From Welwitschia mirabilis (taxonomy: Eukaryota; Gnetophyta; Gnetopsida; Welwitschiales): DNA of 44,105 bases. The notes beneath the pieces were generated by a model. That model worked only from the letters and a program-made list of their open reading frames with translations, did no database searches and was not told where the DNA came from. The DNA lies in assembly GCA_051453625.1 (NCBI GenBank), contig JBOZIK010000001.1:229720972-229765076 (forward strand), in the 5' to 3' direction. Numbering within the stretch: the stretch's first letter is position 1; each line of letters starts with the position of its first letter. Positions 1 to 8,493 of this stretch are shown piece after piece. The position numbers were made by a program, and so were the translations under genes.

Positions 1-717
1 CATAACCTTAAACATTTTTAATCTAATGAAATTATTAGCCAATCTTTAAGAGGATAATTATCTTAATAAAACTTGTGACTTTGAATGTTATCCTTCCATG
101 CCAAATATTTTCAACTCTTCATTATCATTGGATTATTACTACTTTGACTTTAAACCTGATAGTTATAAACCTATTAAATCTTTTGCCATAAGTCATTCTA
201 AAAACTAGTTTTTGCTAAAGGAAGATTTTCTCATGAGCACTCCTCCATCTCATTATCACTGATTTCACAACCCTTTCAAATCTTACCATATATAAATCCA
301 TTCTTAAATTACTTTATCAAACCCACAAATCATCCACCAAGCCATCAACCCATGAATTTTTAAGATTTACTAATTTAGGCTAAAGGCTTTTAAAATAAAA
401 ATCAATAATAAGTTATCATGTTATCATCTAAGTAATGGTTGAGATTAAGTTTACCTATGGATTTTTAAGGAAAAGTACACTTATTTTGAGTAGATTAATT
501 AAAAACACATTTGCTTAGGATCTCCGATTTTAGTAAAAATTGGTTGAAAAGGTAGGATTTACCTTCGCATAGTAAAAAGACTTTAATGGAGACAAGATTT
601 CTCTTGACTAGGCTAATAAGCCAATGACCCCCTAAAGTGCACAAAAATGACTATGGAAATATGAAAAAAAGAAAATAATATACTCTTATCTAAAAGAACA
701 TAACATTGATCACTTAG
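1..717. other. AT-rich sequence without recognisable gene
   Basis: I see no coding trace, structured repeat or RNA gene. All six frames are densely interrupted. The sequence is compatible with old transposon-derived DNA, but no domain can be named. Confidence 0.5.
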
Positions 718-918
718 TTGGTTTTAGTTAACTACATCGAGGCTATGAACGCCTATTGGCAATGCATCTCTAATGATCTAATTGCGACATGTTCAATTGC
801 ATTAGGGCTACAAATGCTCATTAGTAATGCAATATTAATTTCTAAAAATACAACATGCTTAACTCTGTTAGCAGAAAATGTCATAACACTAGATGCTCAA
901 TGTGATTTAAAGGCATAA
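718..918 (+). other. Small open frame, unassigned (66 codons)
   Basis: An uninterrupted 66-codon frame whose first codon can be ATG, ending in TAA. I do not recognise the product. It has no signal peptide, clear membrane segment or metal-binding motif, although four Cys residues are spread along it. The stretch is less AT-rich than its surroundings and keeps several CpG sites (for example in atcgagg, gaacgcc and attgcgac), which suggests it is younger or less methylated than the flanks. It could be a fragment of a coding exon, organelle-derived DNA, or chance. No promoter or splice context can be argued. Confidence 0.2.
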
Positions 919-2229
919 TACTTAAGACATATGTGAAGGTAGAAATGAAAAATAAAGAAATAAAAATATGGGAATTGAAGGCTTTATGTGATATATTGTC
1001 TCTTAACTTTCATACTTAGGATTTGGATAAATTTTTTAAATTCATATAAGCTACTTGGTTAAAAATTCACTTAGTTGATATCATGATCCACAACCCACAA
1101 AAAAAAAAAATTAAAAAAAAAAAAAGAAAAAAGGTTGATAACTTAGGATAGTTTACTCTTTTATTCATTGGTTTTTGGTTTTACTCCATTAATGCATTTG
1201 TAATCTCATTTACCTTGCACCACTTCACTACATTCTACTTCATACCATTTTCATAAGAAATAAATTCTAAGTTATTAACTATTTTTGTGGATAGATTTTC
1301 CACTTAGCACATGGTTGGTTATAAATAGCTTACCTTTTTCCTTAGCTTAATTTGCATCATCTTCAATAAAATAACTCTTCATGATCTATCTATACGTATG
1401 TTCTAAAATGACTTAAACATCTTCACCACAAACTTTGAAAATAAAGTTTGGTATTGGTTAGGGGGTATAGCATCCAATTTTAATGACAAAACTTTTCATT
1501 TTGATGTCTCACTCACTTAAAATTAGTCATAAAAATTTCAAAGTTACATCTTTTTTATGGCTTTTTTTTTATTTGAAGAGATATCCAATAGGTAATTTTA
1601 TGTCACACAAATTCCTAGTAGCACTTGGGCTTATAGAATTTATTCCATTTGTATTCCCCACCATTAATAGGGTTTCAACTTTAGACCTCTAGGTCCATGT
1701 GTCTATGACCTTACAACTCTCGCAAGTAGTCATTGATCATCTTTCTCATGCTTAAGCACATTCAACTTTGATAATTTTTCCATTTTTAACCATTTTATTA
1801 TCATCTTTTTACCAAGGCTTTAGCAAAAGACAAGTTAGAAGGTATGTTAACATGTAAAAAATGTCATTACGATTAAGTTAAATGATTAAATAACCTTAAT
1901 AGAAGATATTAGTATCATCAATTTTATCATAAAATCATATCTTCTATTACTTTTTACATTAATTATGAACTTAAGTATTTTCCACAGTATTTTGAAGTTA
2001 CTTAAGCTTAATTCAAGGATGTGGCATAAATTCATAATCATTAGAATTAAAATGTTAGCATAGCTTGCCTGAGCACTTAAATTTCCTTCAAGCTCATGTT
2101 TCTAGCATATTATGGAAGATTAGATAGAATGTAGTTATGGACATAATCAAATTCCACATAAGAAATTAATTGCATTCTTACCAACCTGTATTAGTAATAA
2201 TAAGGATTTTTAGAGTGACATTTGACAGG
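919..2229. other. Unassigned AT-rich DNA with a poly(A) tract
   Basis: No recognisable coding domain. A long A-rich run lies at about 1098-1133, which could be the fossil tail of a retroposed element, but I see no target-site duplication around it. An open frame at 1483-1692 (plus) has no recognisable motif and lies in T-rich DNA; I treat it as chance. Confidence 0.4.
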
Positions 2230-2640
2230 GTTGATTAGGATGATGATGGGGAAACATGAGATAGTTAGTAATTGGTAGCAGCTATAGCACTCTAGTGCCA
2301 AGTGGTGGTGTCATCATAAGCATCTTCACCAAATGGAAGAGAAGATAAACTATCCTACCTAATGTAATTATATAATCATCCACCTAATGCTAAAATCTAA
2401 GATTTTGTAATCATCCTTCTCCCACATCTCTCACTATAAAAAGGCCTCGAACCATTCATTGTACCATATTTGACTTGAAAAATTATAGCAGTACCAACTT
2501 GTAATGGTTTTATATGTGACTCTTTGGGGAATGAGCTAGTCCTTAAGGATTGCTGCAGAGTTCTTTTTACTTCTTTCTTTCTTTGCTATAAAGTTATTCC
2601 TTTATAATGTAAAATTTATTTTCCTTTTGGTTTTAATTCA
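2230..2640 (+). promoter_or_regulatory. LTR-like promoter segment with TATA box
   Basis: CTATAAAAAGG at 2434-2444 is a near-ideal plant TATA box. A CT-rich, transcribed-leader-like stretch follows (cttctttctttctttg, about 2570-2586), and upstream is a GC-richer U3-like segment. This layout is typical of LTR-retrotransposon U3/R regions. I found neither the partner LTR nor the element ends, so this may be a solo LTR or a cellular promoter relic. The strand is inferred from the TATA orientation. Confidence 0.35.
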
Positions 2641-2789
2641 TAAATATAATTATAATTGGAATGCCTAGGTAACTACTTTAATTATTAATTTTATTTTAGT
2701 TGTATGATTCCACTTTTATTACCTAGTCTTTTAATTTCATAGATCTTGAGTATTTTAGGAGTCCTTACTTTCTATAGTTATTTCAGGGC

Positions 2790-2816
2790 TAAATTGTTAA
2801 TTGAATTAACAATTTA
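2790..2816. repeat. Perfect 13-bp-arm palindrome
   Basis: The arms TAAATTGTTAATT and AATTAACAATTTA are exact reverse complements separated by one G, giving 27 bp of near-perfect dyad symmetry. It could form a hairpin or cruciform, or be an operator-like site. No transposon end or gene is attached to it. Confidence 0.75.
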
Positions 2817-4599
2817 TCATATGATGGATGAGATGATGCCTTGTGAATTAGATCAAAAGCATTTTATGGTTTTTATTATTTTGTAGGAAGGCAATTAGAG
2901 AACATTGGAGTGAAAGATTGGTTAGGATGAATTAGCAATACCTTGAAGCTAGTTTGCTTTTCTTCTCTCTAAGACAAATTTCAACTCTAAAATTCACTTT
3001 ATTTCTTCTTCTCTTTTATTTCCTTTTACAACTTGCTTCAAAAGGTAAAGTAGTATAAATCTGAACCTTAACCCATGTTATCCTTAAGAAAGGATGATAG
3101 CCAAGTGAAAACTTAGCTTAAATCCTAATATTACACTATAATTAACACATACTAATGAACAGAAAGACATGTGTTGCATCATAGAAATTGTGTCAATGAC
3201 TATTTTCATGTAGAGGAGGGACCATGAATTAGCTCACACCATAGGGAAGAGGAATCATGCAAAAGACAAATAGTTTGGAATGAATCCCTCTTTATTGTAT
3301 CCATTTTAGAAGAGTTCCCTAAATTAGAAAATTGTGATTGGTAGGAGCACGCCACATGTGGAGGAGATAATATTACACGAGGTATGTCTACAAGAATATG
3401 AACATTGATGAGTAAATCTATTATATGTTCTTCTTGAGAATTTGTGAGCATGAAAGAGGAGTGGCTATACTGGATGAATCTAACTAATACTATGGAGGCA
3501 AAAAGTTGTAAGATAGAATGATGACATGGTAGGAAAAGGAAGAAAGTTATCTTCTTATGATCATGACTAATTAAAGGCTTATTAACCAACATAAGGTAGT
3601 GGTGGTACCAAGGCTATTTATTAATTATATTCAAAGGTAAAAAGGAAGGGAAAAGGCCTTTAATAACTGTGGCAAAAGGAAGCTTATAGCCATCGACTAG
3701 ATGTCTATTTTAAGAAATTTTAAATAGTTTCAATAGTAGTTAGTTTTTCATTTTGGGAACTACACACACAATATGGCTAATTTGTGTTTCATGATTATTG
3801 TAAGTAATTAAAGCTTTCAATAAGTGGGACATAAAATTTATAACTAGAGGACTTAAACTCTTTAACACCTTGATAACAACTAGTTAACTTGACCATATGC
3901 TAATAAGACACTTGAAAATATTTTTACAGAAAAGAATAAATAAGCTATGACTTTAACTACAAGTTGTTGAAAATAAATAATTCATGCCTCAAGTTATGTA
4001 TCACAAATATCCAATGTAATCAGCATGCCTATATATATATATTTCTTAGAAATAACTTTTGCAAGAAAGGAGAAAATATATCTAGGATATTTATAATATT
4101 TTTCACAAGGATAAGTAATCATATACATATTTACAAACTCTAAGAAAAATGTAAAGTATTTATTTTTGCATAAATCATAACATAACTAGCATAGAACAAC
4201 TAAAAACATCATATCAACCAAGTAGGTATTACATATTTCCCATATACATAGGATCTCTTTCAAACATAACTGTTATAACATAATTATGTAAAAAAAATTA
4301 AAGTAAACATGCAGATGATACCTAGTTCATGTTGCAACCTTTAGTACTTTTCAGTATTCTCTTTTGAAATAGGTTCTACACATGCATGTATGGTGTGAGA
4401 ACTTCATCCATTATAGTTTCCAATATGGCCTAAGGTAAAGAATAGATAGAAAAGAGGTTTCCAAGGGTATAAGGTAAAGAAACTAAACCACCTAAGACAT
4501 GATAAAGACCTCATATCAATTTGTTATTATCTTTATCTACTATTGTCCCACAACAATTTCTAATAATCCAGTTGCACCCTAACAGAAGGGGTGAAGAAA
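2817..4599. other. Unassigned AT-rich DNA
   Basis: No domain is recognisable on either strand. An open minus frame at 3206-3592 (128 codons) shows no motif, and I judge it a chance frame. A short (TA)n run lies near 4031-4041. Confidence 0.35.
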
Positions 4600-5684
4600 T
4601 ATCAAGTTGTGTGCATTTCTCCCTTTTTGCTTTGGCAGTTTGGTCTCGATACCTTGGAACTTCCAACAAATAGTATTACTATCTGAAGTCTATACAACTA
4701 GTTACTCTGGCTAGTTTTAGTTCTCATAATTTATCATGTTATAATCATAGATTGGTGATCAACATAAGACAAGCATAAGATGGTTTACAATAGGCTAATA
4801 GTAAGGCTCAATCAAGACTATCATCAATAAGATAGGTGAAGACTCCACAGTTTATACAAGATTCTTAAATACTATGATATAAAAGATACATAATAAGCAC
4901 AAATTTTGTAGATCACTAGATAATTCACATAAGATTCTAAACAAAAGTTTCAAGATCATACAAATATTACTAGTAGATAATTTTAACATACAAGATGTTA
5001 CAAGAAACAACTAGAACCATACAAGTAATACAAGAATAAGTTGGGACCATACATGTTCTAAAACTAAGTACTTAAAAACTGCTTATCATTTTCAAGGCTT
5101 TAACACATTCACAATCACAAAGTATGCATCTATGAGTCTAATAGCTAAGGAACTCATGTTAAGTACTTAGAGGGAGTTTAGGTTCCCCTAACCCATTCTT
5201 TCTAAGCCTAGCCACTAGGCATAAAGAATAATATAATAATAATGCTAAATAAATTAACTGCATCAAATAAATAACACGAGTAAATACTTTAGATCACATA
5301 TAATTATTATATCATGAAAAGATACAATTAAAAGCTATCTACATCAAACCATAGTTAATTTTCAAAAGTAAGTTAAGTAAATTAATTATATATGTAACAA
5401 TAGAAAAATCATGCATAANNNNNNNNNNGCATAAGTAATAGTAAATTTCATAGTTAACATAATATTTTAATTAATTTACTAAAAGTAGTAACTATAATTT
5501 AATATTTTAATAATTTCTTAAATAAATAGGCCTGCAAATAATTATTTTTACTATTATTATTACTATTTTTATTTTTTAAATAAGTAACAACTAAAATTAG
5601 CATTATTAATTTATTTCAAATATTTAATTTCTCATCCATTTAAATTAAAAGGTTTTCTAATCTTAGAAAAAGCTGGACATGATA
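4600..5684 (-). mobile_element. Probable 3' LTR of Gypsy-1
   Basis: The right edge is well placed. On the minus strand, a polypurine tract directly follows the chromodomain and is followed by TATCATGTCCAGC, which fits an LTR start of the TGTCACGTCC kind altered by G:C to A:T change. The body is non-coding and contains the assembly gap. The left end is not visible: 4600 is only a guess based on where LTR-like sequence seems to fade. No second copy is present in the window, so this rests on position and the edge motif alone. Confidence 0.45.
5419..5428. other. Assembly gap (10 N)
   Basis: Ten unknown bases inside the probable Gypsy-1 LTR. The round number suggests a placeholder, so the true length is not known. 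Confidence 0.99.
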
Positions 5685-5696
5685 ATTCTCTCCTCC
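5685..5696 (-). promoter_or_regulatory. Gypsy-1 polypurine tract
   Basis: Read on the minus strand, this is GGAGGAGAGAAT, placed between the end of the chromodomain trace and the LTR edge. That is where plus-strand priming of a Gypsy element occurs. Confidence 0.6.
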
Positions 5697-6130
5697 TTAA
5701 GAGGTTTTCTCTTGGAAACTTACTAGAATCTTAGGTTTCCATTGTAAGATATCATTCTCTGACTTCCATGTTACTTCATATTCTATATGCCCTAGTCATT
5801 TAATCTTGTATAACTTAATTGTTTTTCCTTAAAGTACTAGTTCTTTCTAATCTAATAGTTTTATTAGTTGAGATTCTATAATATAATTAGAAAGAATAAT
5901 TGTATCTTAATTTGGAATAATCTTTATTCCATCAGAAATACATCTCTTAGTAGCGACACATGGAATACATTATGTAACATGGACAATTGTATTGGTAGAA
6001 CTAACTCATAAGTCATAGGTCCAATTTTTATAGTGATCTGATATGGTCATATAAATATTAGGACTAATTATCTTTCTTACCAAATCTAAATGATCCTTTA
6101 AATGGGGAATACTTGAGAAATACATGATCT
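5697..6130 (-). pseudogene. Gypsy-1 integrase C-terminus and chromodomain (decayed)
   Basis: The minus-strand translation begins with KYSPFKGSFRFGKKDN (about 6073-6125), the conserved segment that follows the integrase core in chromoviral Gypsy elements. It then passes through the linker region to a chromodomain. There KTIKLYKIK, then HIEYEVTWKSENDI, match the beta-strand and W-x-S/P-E core of the family. Several in-frame stops interrupt it, many at positions where CAA or CGA is expected. In an active element this part recognises chromatin and tethers integration. It is contiguous with the integrase core to the right and the polypurine tract to the left, which fixes the orientation. Assignment to the chromovirus (Tekay/Del-like) group is by family knowledge. 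The protein is clearly non-functional. Confidence 0.8.
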
Positions 6131-6420
6131 TCTTTTTGAAATTCTACTTGTCTTCTATGTTAATTAGTATTTTGGCTTGTCTATCTTTCACTACCTATAG
6201 TTTTTTTCTAATTGTTCTAATATTTTTTTATAAGTATTAAGTGAATGAAACTCATATTAATTTCTTATCTACTACATTAAAAGAAGATACTAGAGTTTTA
6301 TATACTCTTTATATAAGGATTCAATTGGTGCACATCCCATTGACTCTTGATGATTATTGTTGCAAGTAAACTCTACTAATGACAAGTGATCTATTGAAGA
6401 TCCTCCAAGGTCTGAACCAA

Positions 6421-6692
6421 CCTTAACAAGTCTTTTAATATCTGATTTATGCTTTCAATTTGTCCATCTTTCTAAGGATGAAATGCTGTACTTAAATTTA
6501 CTTTTGTGCCTAATTCCTTGTGAAAGGATGTCTAAAATCTAGATGTGAATTTATTGTTTCCATCTGAAATTATTATCTTAGGAACTCCATGAATCTTAAA
6601 ACCATTTCTACCATACTATCTTGTAATTCTTTTAGCCATATCAATTATTTAAAGATCTAGTATGATCAAAAGAGAATCATATTCTTTCTTGG
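6421..6692 (-). pseudogene. Gypsy-1 integrase catalytic core (decayed)
   Basis: The minus-strand translation contains HGVPKIIISDGNNKFTSRF, then LGTKVNLSTAFHP and KDGQIESINQILKDLLR. This is the D,D(35)E core of Ty3/Gypsy integrases: the second catalytic Asp is in SDGN and the Glu in IES. The segment upstream (YDSLLIILD) corresponds to the family's first-Asp neighbourhood. Stops interrupt it at several points. The core is better preserved than the rest of this element. The next domain to the right should be RNase H, but only about 250 bp separates it from the RT N-terminal trace, so a large part of pol is missing. Confidence 0.88.
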
Positions 6693-6938
6693 TTCTAGGC
6701 AACACCATGATAAAATCTATGCCTACTATTTTTAATTTACATTATATAATATTATCCGAATATAGAAGTCCTGCTGGGTTTTATTTAAATCATAAGAGCC
6801 AAATCAATTTACCTCAGCCTAATCAAACCATTATCTAATATTCCATGATGATATACTTAGCCTAATCAAATCCTTATCTAATAATGCAGTTTATCTAAGT
6901 CTTCAATTTTGTAAATTTAATAGGGGATATTCTATAGG
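6693..6938 (-). other. Junction where Gypsy-1 RT palm and RNase H are missing
   Basis: An intact Gypsy element would carry most of RT plus RNase H here, well over 1 kb. Instead there is about 245 bp with no recognisable motif. A short near-duplicate (agcctaatcaaa followed by ttatctaata) occurs at about 6816-6842 and 6859-6886, and may be a footprint of the deletion. Confidence 0.55.
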
Positions 6939-7056
6939 GTGATTTAGACATTGGCTTGACAATAAACTTACAAGATATATTAAAATATTCATCTCTACTT
7001 AATGGAAAACCTAGTAATTCTTCATGAAATAAATCTACATGCTCCTTTACAACTGA
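6939..7056 (-). pseudogene. Gypsy-1 reverse transcriptase N-terminal fragment
   Basis: The minus-strand translation VVKEHVDLFHEELLGFPLSR, followed by a charged residue and the IVKPMSKSP segment, matches the pre-finger region of Gypsy RT. In that family a D-x-F-x-x-x-L-P-G-L-P motif leads into the substrate-binding fingers. The fragment stops just before the palm domain, which is absent. It lies left of (downstream of) the protease trace, as expected. Confidence 0.75.
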
Positions 7057-7239
7057 TATGTTTGAAATCTTAAACTAATGTTTAAAGGAAAATAAGAACC
7101 TGATTATTCCAAAGTTTTTCTTCTCTTCACTTCCTTCATTTTCTAATTCTTGTTTATCAGTATTTCTATAGCAGGGCTAGATGTAATGGATAATCACACC
7201 TTCTTACTACTTACTTTTAACACTGTGATATGTGTAGAA

Positions 7240-7508
7240 AAGTAATATATTGTAGTTCTATTATTCTATAGTCAGTTTAAGCCTAGAATGACATCAAAAC
7301 ATCCTAATTCCAAAATTAAAAATTTGACCTAGAAAGTATGACTTAGCCCTAATCATACCACCATATAGGAGTTCCATAATTACTCTATTTTTACCTTGTA
7401 CTATTGTAAACTTTTCTTGGGACATTAAAAGAGATATGAAAGAATCTATTACCCTTGGGTTTAGTAAAATTTTGATAAGAATAGTAAAGAAAGTACCTAT
7501 AGTTTTCA
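7240..7508 (-). pseudogene. Gypsy-1 aspartic protease fragment
   Basis: The open frame at 7294-7509 reads GTFFTILIKILLNPRVIDSF, then ISLLMS. This corresponds to the retropepsin segment in which the family has a D-x-G-A-T-H-S-F-I-S active site. Here the catalytic Asp is Asn, the Gly is Arg and the Thr-His is Ile-Asp, so it cannot be active. Downstream, FDVILGLN continues the fold's characteristic ILG(M)D strand. The trace stops abruptly at about 7508, where the Copia-1 repeat begins, so gag and the 5' LTR of Gypsy-1 are missing on this side. Confidence 0.72.
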
Positions 7509-8493
7509 AGTATTATTGCTTGAGTTTTTTTCAATGTATTCACCCACACAAATCAAATATTAGAGTAGCCGTAGTGAATGAGCATAGAATCACTTGATGT
7601 CTTTAGTGTGAGTGCTTTTCTAATAAGTTCAAGATATTTCAACCTCTATAATTATAAAAAATGATTTTCCAAAAGTTATTCAAATCTATTTCTTTTTTCC
7701 TTTTGTACTAATAAGATAATCTATTATATTATCCTAAGGAGATAATCATTTGAAGTATTTTAAACATTGTCTAATAGTTATCAAAGCACATTTTCTAGTA
7801 TTGAATAACTATTTTTATTTTACATTATTTTTTGAGATGGATGTCTTTAATCTCATAGATGTCTTTCAGATAGATATCTTCAATTTTGATAGATGTCTTT
7901 AACATAATAGACATCTTGAATGACCTTATCCAGATTTTAGCAAGCTTTAAACTATTGTTTCTTTGATCCTCTAGCATCATGAATTCATCATGTAAAGCTT
8001 TCTTGGATTTCTAAAAAATAAAAAGAGCATTACTTTTATCCTATTGGTACAGATTATCATCTTTCAAATATTTCATTTTAGCATTTATATCGTTCTTATC
8101 ATAAATCTCTTTCCTTCTATTTTAAGTTCACTTTTAGCATAAAGATATTTAAACCTATAGATGTCTTTCCTTTTGATTTATGCTCACTTTCATCTTCCAA
8201 CTGATAGATATTTTTCCTTCTATCTTAAGCTTACTTTTAGTGTAGACAACGTGTAGATGTCTTTCTCATAAATGTATTTAAGATTGTAGACATCTATGGT
8301 CATTCTCATTTAAACCTCATGAATCTCTTAAGAATATCTTATGTTGTGCCTTAGAAATTGATTTTTGCTAATTATGATCTTTGCTTATATTTTAATTATC
8401 TTTATAACCTAAGAAATATCTTTAGTATTCTATCTAAACATAAAACATATTGCATTTGATAAGTGAAATCATCAAAACTAGGTTTTTTCCAAT
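7508..8493 (-). mobile_element. Copia-1 left LTR copy (3' LTR, truncated)
   Basis: About 985 bp that aligns in the same orientation with 16788-17788. Long shared words include ttttcaaaagttattcaaat-like and gataagtgaaatcat-like stretches, and identity is roughly three quarters by eye. On the minus strand the edge reads GTTTTGATGATTTCACTTATC, close to the usual start of SIRE-type Copia LTRs. The right-hand LTR seems to be about 500 bp longer on its inner side, so this copy lacks its R/U5 part and abuts Gypsy-1 at 7508. The repeated AGACGTCT-derived octamers at 7857-8295 lie here. Confidence 0.72.
7857..8295. repeat. Array of decayed AGACGTCT palindromes in left LTR
   Basis: AGATGTCT or its complement AGACATCT begins at 7857, 7891, 7909, 8159, 8255 and 8288, and the doubly changed AGATATCT at 7872. 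Both single-change forms arise from AGACGTCT by CpG deamination on one strand or the other. Confidence 0.7.

Noticed and set aside
3206-3592. The 128-codon minus-strand frame as a gene.
   Set aside because: No motif, no start context or neighbours, and frames of this length arise by chance. I could not support it.
4020-4041. TA microsatellite as a notable repeat.
   Set aside because: Short, and expected by chance in DNA this AT-rich.
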